A stretch of DNA of 64,000 nt, from positions 11,482,501-11,546,500 of the forward strand of contig WPIO01000004.1 in the NCBI GenBank assembly GCA_009760855.2, in the 5' to 3' direction. Both the position numbers and the translations under genes were made by a program. Under the pieces are notes generated by a model. That model worked only from the letters and a program-made list of their open reading frames with translations. It was not told the origin of the DNA and searched no databases. This DNA is from Cristatella mucedo (taxonomy: Eukaryota > Bryozoa > Phylactolaemata > Cristatellidae). Below, in pieces: positions 38,309 through 49,965 of the stretch. Numbering within the stretch: the stretch's first letter is position 1; the number at the start of each line of letters is the position of its first letter.

Positions 38309-41300
38309 CTAGAGAACAGTTATCACGAAGGCATAAGTTATGAACAGTCACTCTCATATTTTTCTACGCATTCGCTAAGAACAGCGCTTCACTTGTTCCT
38401 ACGTTTGCCTTCGAGAGTGGCTGGCGTTCACATATCGGCATCGTATTACTAAGACAATGAGTACGAGAATGAGTTGAGGGGAAGAGGCAGATTTCGAGAA
38501 AGATTGTGTGAATTTCCAAATATGGTAGTCTCAATTACGATCCTCGTGTGTAAGAAAATAATGAGAGCAAGAAATTAATGGCCATCGACATGCTAGCAGC
38601 AGACACAATCGACCGGCTCGATTTCCGGAAGCAAGACCCATAATTGGTCTGGCGAAGACCTTGGTAAGCCGTGAGGGCACACTAGCTAGGTACGGCGCTT
38701 GCTCTTCACGATCTCGGAGCCGAGCGGCGGCGGCGGCGAGCTCGAATCCCGCGGCGGCGGCCGATCTTTTATTACCACTTCAAGCAGTGCAGTCATAGCC
38801 TTTAAGGCCCAAATGCCGCTATGCAAAACAGGCTGCTAAATCAACTAGTACCTCGACGCTCACTTATTGAAACATGAGAACTGTGAAGCAGGTGATTCGT
38901 CGCTGACCTTCGACGAGCGAGCTGCACGAGCAAACTTGGAGCTTGTTACTCATAAACTTAGAAAATTGGCTCGCTATAGTGAGAACCAGAAGAGTGAAAC
39001 AAAATCTGAGGGAGTTGTCACCCCTAGCAGTATATATTAATTAAAAGAAGCAACAGGAGATTTTGCTGGCTCTAAGAGGACTCGGGGACAAGAGAATCTG
39101 AGTGTGCCAGCAAGTTGGCCCAGGATAGAATTCGAACCGAATCACAGCGAGCGCTGACGGAGGGGAAATAGGAATTGCGGCTTGTAGAATCTGCTTGGCT
39201 GAAAGTAGATGCTCTTACAAAACGGTAGCGTACGGCGAGATATCCTATATTTGAAGACCTTTTACTCCGGATATACTAGGAATGACTCTCTACGTCTGTC
39301 GTAACTACAAAATTAGGATGTCCAACTTATAAGACAACGCCAAGAGGCTAGTGCGACCCCTTTCCATCCAGTGACATACCTGGCTCTCCATTTAGGAATT
39401 ACGACGACTAATACGACCTTGCAATGAGAGCAGATTTCCGAATAACTCAATTAGAACGATCTTCAAAAAGAAACGCGCATGGAGATCGCTTAAAGACTGC
39501 CTAAATACCGAATTTCTGATTATTCAGACAAACGGCAGATGTAAGGTAATGTATCTCCATCTGTAACTCCACAAACCCACCAAGACTATGTGGGTTTTAC
39601 GCAGAAGAGTTTTGTATAGCGCACTCACAGCCTAAACGGCTTTTGGTACACATTTGGTAGCCAAAAGACTTCATCTCACGCAACAAAGAAAAAGTGGGAA
39701 CCATAGCAGAGTCAGGAGAGCAGTTGTAGTAGTGAGTAGCATAGAAGTAGCTGCTCAGAACCGCTGGAAAGAATGTGCCACAGTCGACAGCCGGAGAGTA
39801 GTTGTCGTTGCGTAAGCTGCATGATTCCTGGATCTTATACCTTTCTTACAGTGTCATTTAAGGAAAGACGCTTGGAAAAGATAGAACTTAATATCTATAA
39901 GACAATATCGGATTGAAAAAATGGCTACTGTCTACTCCTCCACGGGATTAATTAACAAATAAAGCATTGCATAGTCTACAGGCAGACAAGCATAAGCTAG
40001 CGTCGTGGATCTGTCTAATAGGCTCAATGGACGCCACTTAAACAGAGAACGGCAACTAATCAAGAGTGTGACCCTCTAAAGCATTTCGCAGGCGCTGACC
40101 CTACTTGAAGATGGCCGGGAAAAGAGACAAGTTCACTGGGGCGCTATACGAAAGCCGATCGCTCACACCCTTAGTCATCCATGCCTTACACAGTTTCGAA
40201 GCGCACGAGCAAGCAAAAAGGACAACTCTCTCGGACACGGCTGAGGCTCGGTTGAAAAGCTAGGTAGTACTGGAATCGTGCTGCAATCATGGCTCTGCAG
40301 CCCATCGCTAAACAGAACGTGAAGAGTGTACGCACACGGTAATCGACTGGCATGCGCACTGACGTATCATTCATGCCGCACACGTACCGCTTACGCAGCT
40401 TACGCAGCAGCGACACTAGCCATGAGATGGAGCCCACTAATAACTACGCTATTTAGCAAATATTTGTGTGGCTATTCACATTTACTCATAACATTCGTCT
40501 AGTTATTCGTTCATGAGCTGACCTGACGTCACCGCCGCGTTGGTGGCGCTGCTGCATCGCGGTCACGCAGGCAGTCCTAGAAGAAGCTGCCGACCTACTC
40601 TCTTGGCCGGAGTACTAGCTAGTGAGGCGGTCGTACAAGCTCTGACGACGTTTTAAGAAACGCTGCTGCCAAAACAGGAGCCTGCACTTTGCTGCCGTCA
40701 ACCGCGGCGCCTGCATCTTGAGTACGCTTTGAAGACCCGCTAGCTAGGGTCGCTGCAGTCGCTACCGGCGACATATCTTGGTTTAAACGATTTAACTTGG
40801 TTTAAACGATTAAAGCAGCACACTGAAAGATCGGGCGATGGCTTGGCGGGCTCAATTGTCAATTGCTTTCTATTGTAGAATGCCATCAGCTAGCGATTTC
40901 TAGAATGCAACTAAGCGATGCTTCACGGAAGTTTTCTTTCACCGGGAAAAGATGATTTCCTGTGTATAGTAAAAATCTTTTGTTTAGAGCGGTGCTGTGG
41001 ACAGCCGTCAGATGCCGCTACGCAAGGCTCTTAAAAAATGCACCGTCAATGGTACCTGGCTATCGAAGACGTTCTTTAGTTGGACGTCAAATTGCTCCTG
41101 GAGCGCTCTGCTCACGGCCTTGCAGTCGTGGATTACCTAGAAAATAGAATCTGTATCGGTATACTTTGGCGCTGACATGGTGTAGGTTAGTCATCAAATT
41201 TGTAATGGATGCTATTAGCGAGCTATACGTGCATCGCCCTCAGGTATGCGTTATACTGCATGAGAAGTGGCGAATGGCTAAGAAACGCCAGCAAACGAAG

Positions 41301-41770
41301 ATATATAAACTCTAGTCAACATGTTCCCCATTCATAAATGTACAAAATCTACTGGACCTAACTTTGTGGGGATTGAATTTGCAAATCGATAGAGCATTCC
41401 TTAGGGACATGCTTTAAGAACTGACAATCTGATAACTTGAATAGACAAACTTATCGGTTTATGTGGTTTCCATCATGGCGAGGCAACGATTCCAATAAAC
41501 TAATTCTCAATGGCTACAGAGGTCTCAGTTGTCAACTTCTTATGATAGGAATCCATACGTGGCAGCGTGGCGTGGCTGAGAGGAAACTCGAAGGTGGTAC
41601 ATTAAAGAATAAAGCAACTGCAATGAAATACCAAGCTATGTCCTAGTAATTCCGGCTCTCGGTCATTTATCTGTCGAAATGGCGCGAACCCTTAACCCTT
41701 AACCTGGAAGTTACGATACTTTTCAGAAAACCGACCGGTCATGGCACTGATACAGATGAAACTCGCGAAG

Positions 41771-41850
<80 letters not shown>

Positions 41851-44800
41851 CTTCCTCCCCCCGGGTTAGCGTCTGTCTCGATAGCGTCTGACTTCACTCG
41901 CATCCAGCTGTCGCTCATGCACAATACCACTTGCCGGCAGGAAAATGAACACGCGCGGCGACTAGCGTCCATCCGAGTTACAACGCCCGCCACCTTCGCT
42001 CCGGCTGCCTGCCCGACCGACGCCCGACGAAGCGAGGCTCGAAGCGGCCCGCACGTGCGAGGGGGGAGGAGGGGGCGGGGTGAGGCAGGAACAAGGCCGC
42101 GCCTCACCGTTGCTTTCAGATGCCGATAAGTTGAAGGCGCGCAGCGGCTATCGGGCAGCCCGTCCATCGTGAGTGCTCGCGGCGGCTAGCCAGCTCGCCA
42201 TTCGCGAGCTCCCCCGGTTCGCGGGAAGCGCTCGCTGCGACCGGAAGCGCTGCACGACCACGCAACGATCTTGCAAAATGCCCCGCGACTACGCGCTACG
42301 ACGGCTGAACGCGTCGATTGCCAACTTCGAGCTCGACCGCTGTGCGATAGCTGAGAGCCGCTTGCGAGATAGCCACGATTGGCGGAGGCTTCCGAGCAGC
42401 GCGATTTACGATTAAAACTCGATTATTTTGCGACCGAGATCGGCGAACTCCGGCCTTTAGGCCAGGTATGGCATAGCTAGTACTCCGGTCCGGCCAAACA
42501 CCCCCCGACCCCTAGTTATTTATCATTAGATCCGGCCTAATTTAATTGCTGCGGTTGTGTACCCTTTCATTATTGCTGGTTGCAGTTCCAACTGTGGCCC
42601 GTGTTTATTTTTAGAACCGACGTCGGACGCTTGTACGAAACCGAAGCACCTGACCGGGGAGGGATGGAACGTCTACCCCTGCAATTGCCGTACGCGTCCA
42701 TGCGTCAGTTGCGACTCTTTGCTTACACATTCGTCCAGCCACACCCACTCCGCCGGTCCGGCGCGTAGCCGGCATTTTGTCCGTTAGCCCGCCGCCGGTA
42801 GAGGTCGGGGGCCGCAGCCCGGCGCGCCTGATTGACGCCCATTGCATCGATCCTTTCGACAGCCGGCAAGTAAGCTGGGCGTGTTATCGGCGGCTTCGTT
42901 TTGGTTGCATTTACATTCCGAGCGCGCATCATATTTTTTCGTCCGTCAAAAATAAAGTGCGGTTTCGTCTTTGCTTGTTCGAAGTTGCGTTAAATTATGG
43001 TAAAACTTGCATCGGCAGCCTCAATACTAAACGTCCTCGCACCGGAGAGCCGCCAGGAGAGGCTGCTAACTACGCCGTCTCGTCTTTTTTTTTTGTTAAA
43101 TTGGCACACTGAGCGCGCTTCGAAGTGGAGGAGGAAAAGGAGCGAAGGACAGGGAGGAGAAGGTTCTTTGCCCGTCATTTGTGAGGGGCAAAGTGACTAG
43201 TTGTGCTGTAAGTGTGGTTTTGCGTTTTTGCTGAATATTCGTTTGTGTTTCCGTTTGTGTTTCCGTTTGTGCACTGCGTTGCTACGAAGTTCTACGCGGT
43301 TCATATACTGCTCATTTTTGCTACAGTAAACAAGTTCACTTTCTGGTCTCGGTTTCTTTCATCTCTCACCGTGTCAAGGCGTGTGTTGTGCGCGCGCATG
43401 TGTGCTGCGACGTGTATAGCGATTTTATTTCATGGTCATGTTACTGACATTTAGTTCCGTTCTACATTCAGTAACATCAACTACTATTCCTAAGAGCAGA
43501 AGCAACGCGAAGCGTTCCAGTCTCCGGGAAAGTTGTACTCGCACTTCGTGTCTTCAACCGCAAATGGACTGACGAATTTATCCTCGTCCAACGCGTGAAC
43601 GAAGCCCTGTGTTTCGTGCAAGCGATCGAATCTCGAGGGGCATTTTGATGCCAAGCACGCGCACAGGTACAGAGAAACTACGCCGCGTATGAGCGGAGGT
43701 CTGAGGCGGAGCAGTCGCGTTGTTGGATCAACAGTCGCGCTCCTTTTCAAGAAGCTTCGCAGGCTTCCAAAGCCTCTGAGCCCGCCGAGCGTCGCACTCG
43801 TGCCTCCTCGTGAATAGTCCTTGTTAATTGCGTAGAAAATGCATCCCAGCACTGTTGCAGACTTTTTTAATAATAATAATAATGCACTTGATAAAGCGCC
43901 CTCGGAGAACTTAATCTCTCTCTCTCTAGACGCTTTACATTTGCTGCAAAAGGAATAATGGATTGTATGCCTTATGCTGTTGACGTCATTTGTCCCGAGC
44001 AACACGACGCGCTTAAGGCAATAGCACCGTCAGCCCGCACTGTGACTCGGCGCGTGGAGAATTTGGCATCTACTGTCTAGTCTTCGATGTTTACCAAGTT
44101 GAAAACTTCGATATAGTCTTCATCGCCTTGGACGAGAGATGCGATATCAATGACACTTCGCAGCTGCCATCTTTTGGCCATCTTTTGGCTTGGCATCACA
44201 CAGGACTTGGGGGTAATCCATGAGTCTCTGAGCCTCATCATAATGAAGTGAATTACGATTGCAATACTCAGTTCCTCAATTGCTTGCAGTACTCTCATTA
44301 ACTTCTACCTTCAGCTGCCACATGCTCAGTTTCCAATGTTGATAGCCCGTGCCAACACGTGCGATCGAAAAGTTTGGCAGCACTTGTTCGTGCGAGCAGA
44401 TGTTTTCAAAGATAAAGTTTTGTAAGAACAAGCTGCGCCCTCAGCTCACTGGCAATCACCTTAATGACATTATGTTGATCAGGGGAAGAGCGAGTTTAGC
44501 TACGGTACACCACTGCCTTACTATTTGATGTAATGTATCTCCGTCTGTAACTCCACCAAGCCACAAAGACTATTTGGGTGGGTGTTACGGAAGAGAGTTT
44601 TGCATAGCGAACTCACAGCCTAAGCGGCTTTCGGTACGTATTCGGTAGCCAACAGACTTCATCTCACGCAACAAAGAGAAAGTGGGAAGCATAGAAGAGT
44701 CAGGTGAGAAGTTGAGGTAGTGAGTAGCGTGGAAGTAGCAGCTCAGGACCGCTGAAAAAGATGAGCCATAGTCGGCAGCAGGAGAGTAGTTGTCATTGCG

Positions 44801-47800
44801 TAAAAATTTTGGAAGCGAGTTCCACAGTCTAGGACTTGCAGAGCAAAAGCTTCTGTCGCCAGCGGTCTTTAAGCGGATGAATGAAACGGCTAATTCGTAG
44901 TCCATACAGGACCTGAGGGCACGAAGAGGCTGAAAGCAGCAGGTGCAGCAGTTCAGCAGGCCGGAGAGTCTGTGCAGCACGGGGAGTCCGCTCGGGAAGG
45001 AGAGACTGTGCAGCACGGGGAGTCCGCTTGTGAATGAGAGACTGTGCAGAACGGATAGGCAGATCTCCCAAGAGGGAGATCAGGAAAAGTGGCTACGAAC
45101 CTGAGTGAGCGGCACTTGTTTTTGCTCCTTGCGATGCAAGGCGGGGCCTTCACGTTTGCCTCGAGGCTCTCGCAGGCAGCTCGAGACGATTACGCCAAGC
45201 TTCGTGAGCCCCTAGTGATGGCATTCACCTCGCCGGCCGGTAGAGCGCGATTGCTGCACGCTGATCGGGTAAAGGCTGGTCGGACTGAGAGGGCCGACAT
45301 GAGCGACCGGAAGTGGCAGTAGCGATCACCGACGGTGTGCCGGGCGACAGAGGTTCGCCAGACTGCCGCACGGTGGCGGCAGGCAACGGCTCTCAAAGCG
45401 ATGACGGTTGGTCCGGCTGCGATGGTGTTTCACGAAGCAACGGCGTTGTGCGAGGCTATGGTCAGCGGTGTGGCTGAGGCGACAGAAAGTGAGACGGTGC
45501 AGGAAGAGGCGGCGGCGTCCTCGGGAAAGTCGGCGGCGTCCGCGAGAGAGTCGGCGGCCTTCGCGACAGAGGCAGTGGCCTGCGATGCAGTGCAAGCCGT
45601 GAAGGTGACGTTGGCATGCGACCAGCCGGTGGCCTGTGACGCGGCGCAGGCCGGAGAGTGTGTGCAGACCGACGAGTCTTCACAGTCCGGAGAGTCTGTG
45701 CAGCACGGGGAGTCCGCTCGGGAAGGAGAGACTGTGCAGGACGGAGAGGCTGTCCAGGAGGGAGAGTCGAGAAGGAGAAGGGGCGAAGGAAGCCGTTCGT
45801 CCTTCGGCTCCGTGCGTCGTGCAATAAACTGTTGGTGTTGTTCATCGGCTGGCTCTCTGCTGTGCGAGCCGAACGACATGGAGGAGCCAAGCCGTGGCGG
45901 GCCTTGTGAGTCAGCGTAAGAAACTTGCTCTGTATCCGTTGATCAAACGGCAGCCATCCTAACTCTTTTAGCAAAGGAGACACATGGTCAAACCTCTGGA
46001 ACTAGCATCTGGAATCTAGCCTTGCAGCCATATTCATAGCTATCTGCAGTGGCCCAGTTGCTTTTTGGTAGCCCAGCCAAAAGGGAATTACAATAATCTA
46101 GCCGGGACAGAACTAAGGAGCTAGTTGAATATTTTGCAAGCCACTGTGGAAGACAGCTCCTAATCTTAGTTAGGGATCGGACGTGATGGCTAGCTGTAGA
46201 GGCAGTCTTCTGAATGAAGCTTTTACAATTGAGGCAGCTTTCGAAAACGACACCTAAATTTTGAGCACATGCTGGTGGTCGCCCAACAGCATCACCCATT
46301 AGAAGAGCAAAGCCTTCTAATCCAGCCACACGCTTAGGGTGTCCTGTGAGCAGCAGTTCGGTTTTATCGTCATTTAGTTTCAAAAATTTTCCGACATCCA
46401 GGATCGAATGTCGGAAGGGCAAGTATTCAGTTTATCAGTTGCTGCTGCAGATTCCGACGGTTTGAATGACAAATACAGCCGAGTATCGTCAGCATAAAAG
46501 TGATATCCTATTCCATGGGCCTTAATCACTTTTCCCAGAGGTTGAGTATAAATGGAGAACAGCGAGGAGCCGAGGACTGACCCTTGAGGGACTACACAGG
46601 TGACTCGTCTCGTGAGTGAGACTGACCCCCACACGATACGGATTGTAAACGATCAGACATGTACGATTTAAACCACACCAGTGCCTCGTATGCCAGACTG
46701 GTCGTTGTTCTCAATCGTTCAAGTATGACATCTTAATCAATGATGTCGAAGGCAGTTGATAGATCTAGCAGGACTAGGGCAGTGACATTCCTGTCATCTT
46801 TGCCGTATAGAATGTCATTGTTAACACGAAGGAGAGCAGTTTCAGTGGAGTGTTGCCTCTTGAACCCTAATAGAAATGTTTCTGACATTTCATTCTTTTT
46901 AATACGTGCAACCAGCTGCTTAGCAACAATTTTTTTCAAGAATCTTTGACAAAAAGGAAGAAAAGAAACTGGGCGATAGTTTGCAAGGACCTCTGTATCT
47001 AATCGAGGCTTTTTAAGTATCGGTCTAACGACTTCCGATTTGAAGGACTTGGGTGCGACCCTTTTTTCCAAAGAAGCATTAAAAATCTCCGTTATGGCAG
47101 GGCTAAGTTGGTCTGCCAGTGAAGACCACAGAGATGATGGTTTAGGGTCTTCGGGAGACGAGCTCTTTTTTCTAGACCTTATTAAGGTAGCCACATCGAA
47201 TGCAGAAACCTGAGACAACTTTCTAAGGAAGGTCGCAGGTTGTGATTCCAAAATTGCTTTAGTCGGAGGGGGCTTTATGGAGGCACGAATGTGCACAATT
47301 TTTTCAGTAAAGAAGGCTGAAAACTTTTCGGCTGAGCCGCTAATATCTCATAAGTTAGACCTCTCAGCATTGGCCAGTAAATCGTTGATAGTCGTTGGTC
47401 GCCGGTGGAGGAAAGGTTGGAACACTGCGACTACAGCTCCTGACAGCAATCGTCTTGCACGCGCATGCAGCCGCAAAAAGCGTAGCCGCACCCACATTAT
47501 GCCGACACTACCAACGCCCCCCCAACAAACTTCTTTGCTAGAGCGGTGCACTGGTGTGCGCAGCGATCGCACTTCCGCGAGCTAGTGCATGCACATCCAC
47601 GCACGCTCACAAGTGCAGTCACGCGCACGAACGCTCACTTGGGCGGTACGCGTGTGCGGCACTCTCCGCCTTAAGCATGTAATTACATTAGCCGCCTTCG
47701 ATATCGGTTGGCGTGCGTTCGGGTGCGAAAGCGCTTGAAGGAGAAATGAAAGTGAATCAGTGAACTTTTGCCATTTCAGCAAGCTAGATAGTTAGAAATA

Positions 47801-48029
47801 AATTAAACTACTGGGCTTTTTCGAGTACGAAACCCCCTTTCTCGGAACTTTCTCGTGCATTTTTTCGCGCCGATGCGTGCGTCGGAGGGGCCATCAATTA
47901 CCTTCACTATTTCAGCAGACTGCAGTACGCGCTGAATCCCGCCGGCAATCACTAGGTCCTGGTTGCGATGGATGTCGAACAGAAAGCACCGCTTGCTCTG
48001 CAGTCCGAATGCAACGATACTGATCTTCC
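38195..48029 (-). CDS. EXD1/egalitarian-like 3'-5' exonuclease-domain gene, partial, exons dispersed
   Basis: Three exons found: 48029-47902, 41136-41056, 38308-38195, joined in phase 0 at both internal junctions. They read GKISIVAFGLQSKRCFLFDI, then RVLQSAEIVK, VIHDCKAVSRALQEQFDVQL, KNVFDSQ and VAFTMDMELRGLPP. This is the DnaQ/DEDD core of the EXD1/egalitarian group, whose members act in piRNA biogenesis or RNA localisation: strand GKxS, the FLFD strand, motif II VIHDC and NVFDxQ. Motif I would lie in an exon before 48029. A frame-compatible candidate ends at 48300 but is unconvincing. Motif III is not found with certainty, so catalytic competence is unknown. Intron 1 (6.8 kb) carries a LINE-A, gag/LTR-like sequence and a hAT relic. 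Confidence 0.72.
38661..38850 (+). mobile_element. SINE family 1 copy with GGC expansion
   Basis: AAGCCGTGAGGGCACACTAG head and GAGCTCGAATCCCGC B-box. GGC/GCG triplets are expanded on both sides of the B-box. The 3' end is AAATCAACTAGTA. Confidence 0.8.
38851..39542. other. No recognisable gene or repeat (exonuclease intron)
   Basis: No motif-bearing frames. Confidence 0.4.
39543..39812 (-). mobile_element. LINE-A-derived short element (fixed 5' boundary)
   Basis: Minus strand from TTACGCAACGACAACTACTC to an ACATTACC tail. Confidence 0.85.
39813..41055. other. No recognisable gene or repeat (exonuclease intron)
   Basis: A minus-strand frame at 40186-40437 has no recognisable motif or good splice borders. 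A CpG-containing patch with TGACGTCA lies near 40522. Confidence 0.35.
41056..41136 (-). CDS. Exonuclease-gene exon with DEDD motif II (VIHDC)
   Basis: 27 codons, VIHDCKAVSRALQEQFDVQL then KNVFDSQ. Acceptor TTCTATTTTCTAG, donor CAG|GTACCA, phase 0 at both ends. The His-Asp-Cys motif is diagnostic for the EXD1/egalitarian branch of DnaQ-like exonucleases. Confidence 0.78.
41775..41847. repeat. (TC)n microsatellite
   Basis: Uninterrupted TC array. Confidence 0.97.
41880..42480. promoter_or_regulatory. GC/CpG-rich block, promoter-like, no gene assigned
   Basis: CpG density and base composition resemble the lipase 5' region. Plus-strand ATG at 42278 opens a 45-codon frame (MPRDYALRRLNASIANFELD), but I recognise no family. 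Confidence 0.25.
42481..43490. other. No gene assigned (exonuclease intron)
   Basis: GC-rich to about 42870, then mixed. A short tandem of CGTTTGTGTTTC units lies at 43230-43270. Confidence 0.35.
43545..44490 (+). mobile_element. hAT transposase relic (BED finger and C-terminal dimerisation ends)
   Basis: N-terminal piece at 43553-43658: FNRKWTDEFILVQRVNEALC followed, after a one-base slip, by KRSNLEGHFDAKH. This is the zinc-finger layout (C..C...H....H) of hAT-derived proteins such as the GTF2IRD2/FAM200 type. C-terminal piece at 44373-44483: FGSTCSCEQMFSKIKFCKNK then LRPQLTGNHLNDIMLIR, the conserved hAT C-terminal motif. The catalytic middle is absent or unreadable, and a LINE-B-type tail sits inside at 43868. 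Inactive. Confidence 0.75.
43868..43960 (-). mobile_element. SINE/LINE-B tail inside the hAT relic
   Basis: ATT repeats, AAAGCGCCCTCGGAGAACTT, a CTCTCTCT-expanded loop, TAGACGCTTTACATTTGCTG. Confidence 0.75.
44527..47420 (-). mobile_element. LINE-A copy 2, long but broken, interrupted at 44975-45880
   Basis: Right to left: linker (RPTTINDLLANAERS; EKFSAFFTEKIVHIRAS), a 187-codon open segment 47296-46733 with SPEDPKPSSLWSSLADQLSP and STAFDIID, the palm VPQGSVLGSSLFS and YADD (46634-46380), thumb and C-terminal pieces to 45890, then 44950-44585, and the 3' UTR to the ACATT tail at 44527. The C-terminal part is split by foreign sequence (next entry). It lies in the exonuclease intron, on the same strand as that gene. 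Confidence 0.9.
44950..45885 (+). mobile_element. LTR-retrotransposon-derived insert (gag-like ORF, LTR-like end) inside LINE-A
   Basis: Sequence absent from LINE-A copy 1. The frame 45089-45322 (SERHLFLLLAMQGGAFTFAS, then QAARDDYAKLREPLVMAFTS) looks like a retrotransposon gag segment. A second frame, 45335-45919, is Ala/Glu/Ser-rich and contains a coding minisatellite of GE(S/T/A)VQ.G units near 45650-45770. The right end (TCCGTGCGTCGTGCAATAAA to CTCTCTGCTGTGCGA) is shared with 49981-50040 on the other strand and looks like an LTR R/U5 end with a poly(A) signal. The pol region is missing. Confidence 0.55.
47902..48029 (-). CDS. Exonuclease-gene exon: GKxS/FLFD segment
   Basis: Begins in phase 1 after GCTCGATTGTAG and ends AAG|GTAATT in phase 0. 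Reads KISIVAFGLQSKRCFLFDIH then GGIQRVLQSAEIVK, the two beta-strands and following helix that precede VIHDC in EXD1/egalitarian proteins. Confidence 0.72.
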
Positions 48030-48493
48030 CTACAATCGAGCGTATATTTAGAGAGAAGAGCTCAGGAGAAGCGCCCTGCATTCGCACGCGGTACGGACGC
48101 GGTTAGGGTGCTACTATTTATAGCGGAAGGAGCAGCAGCGAGCTGAACGTGCAGGTTTAAATTCTATTGCAATCAATGAGCGCATAGTTTCACTGCAGAC
48201 GCTTATACTACAAAGGCGCAATGCAATCGTCTGCAGATGCATTGGGGGTGGGGCATCGTCGAGGTATGCCACTTTGTACTGCACGCTAATTCGTCTTACC
48301 CAGGCCTGACCTCCTTTCAGCACCAACGCTACAGCATAATTTTCTGATGAAAACGAACCTAATCGCATTGTATCGAATTTTAAAGTTGCCTATCTTGATG
48401 TTCAATGTTAGCAATCAAAGTTGGTCAATGCAGCCTTTACGGGCTACTATGAGCCCGATGCACCTGATCGACAGCTTATTCTCACGCTTAAGT

Positions 48494-48562
48494 TAAATAG
48501 CAGACCATTTGCATAGCGCCCTTTGAGAACCAAAAATCCCTATCCAGATGCTTTGCAGCTCA
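48494..48562 (-). mobile_element. SINE/LINE-type tail fragment
   Basis: ATTTGCATAGCGCCCTTTGA and TATCCAGATGCTTTGCAG arms, diverged. Confidence 0.45.
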
Positions 48563-49025
48563 CAGCAAGAGACACCTCTGTCAAGTACTATCGACCGCAT
48601 GACCGTCAAGCTGAGCCGCGACCTTCGCTCGTCACCATCATCTGCCGGACAGTCTCTTTACAATTCCAGCGCCTATGACACGAATTTACTTAATCATTTC
48701 GCTCGTTCTACTGCCCTATACATCACGTCGCGTATGCATTATGGTGGGAGTTGATATAACGACACAAGTGCCGATAGTGCAAAGCTTACATGGAAATCCT
48801 GACTTGAATGGATGCAATCAATTTCCTTTCAAAGAACACGGACTTGGCTCAACAACTAGAATGATTCTCTTTAGATGTCTTCGCATCCTTTTTGCGCTCA
48901 GAATAGTCTTTCCTAATACGAGAACTTCAGCTTGAAATTGACGTTTCGTGAGAGTCCATCAATTCCCTGTGGCAACTTGATCCGTTAAATCCGTTTTGCT
49001 CATGCAACGGCACGTTTAGGCGCCA
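48563..49025. other. No recognisable gene or repeat
   Basis: Only short unrelated frames. Confidence 0.4.
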
Positions 49026-49305
49026 ATAATGTAATGTAATGTATCTCCGTCTGTAACTCCACAAAGTCATAAAGACCATGTGGGGGTTATGCAGGAGAGT
49101 TTTGTATAGCGCTCTCACAGCCTAAGCGGCTTTCGGTACGCATTCGGTAGCCAACAGGCTTCGTCTCACGCAACAAAGAGAAAGTGGGAAGCATAGCAGA
49201 GTCAGGAGAGCAGTTGAGGTAGTGAGTAGCATAGAAGTAGCAGCTCAGGACCGCTGAAAAGGATGTGCCATAGTCGGCAGTAGGAGAGTAGTTGTCGTTG
49301 CGTAA
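49026..49305 (-). mobile_element. LINE-A-derived short element (fixed 5' boundary)
   Basis: Minus strand from TTACGCAACGACAACTACTC to ACATTACATTA. It is very similar to 3783-4067, which suggests recent amplification. Confidence 0.87.
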
Positions 49306-49965
49306 TAGTTACCTAACTGAGCGCCATGGGCTTGGACTAGTCGCTTGATATCGTCGCTTTACAGTAGCGAAATTTCTCCGAAAATGTGAGCGCTAGCCCA
49401 CAATCGATGAGAGCTCCAATTGCTTACGTATAAGGGGCGTTTCTGCACTTCACAGCGAGAAAAATTAGCATCTATAGTACGCGAAGCGGCTCCTGGTATT
49501 TACGTCAAATCAACATAATTGTACGATGTATGCAAGGATTTTTAACAACCGAACGCGGTACGCAGGGCGATCGCAGTAGAGCCGTTAGTGTAGGGAAGTG
49601 CGAGCTTTCAACTATGGAATCCGGGATGGCTTAGAGAGCGTTCGCTGGCGCGTTAGTGGGTGCAGCGATAATCTGGGGGGTGGTCTGACTCCTCGGACTT
49701 CGGCTCCGACGCGACGACCGTCGCGCGCCGCTACCTACGCACACGTTGCTACATGACGTAAAGTAAGGTATTTTTCTCAAGGAAGCCCCGCGGCGCGGCG
49801 GCCTGCGTCTCGCACCTTTATCAGAGGTAGGCGGGCGCTGCCCGGCGACCGCGGCATCTGCGAACGGCGTGGCAGCTATGCGTACAGGTAAGTCGTAGTG
49901 TTTTATTTAGATTAACTTCACTCTCCTGCAAGTGAAGTCAAGCAACAACGGCACTGCCCGCATTC

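Noticed and set aside
40186-40437. Candidate exon of the exonuclease gene
   Set aside because: It has no suitable acceptor/donor pair, and the phase-0 junction from 41056 to 38308 already gives continuous family similarity.
43490-44005. 171-codon minus-strand ORF
   Set aside because: Spans a LINE-B tail and lies antisense to the hAT zinc-finger relic. The plus-strand reading explains the sequence.
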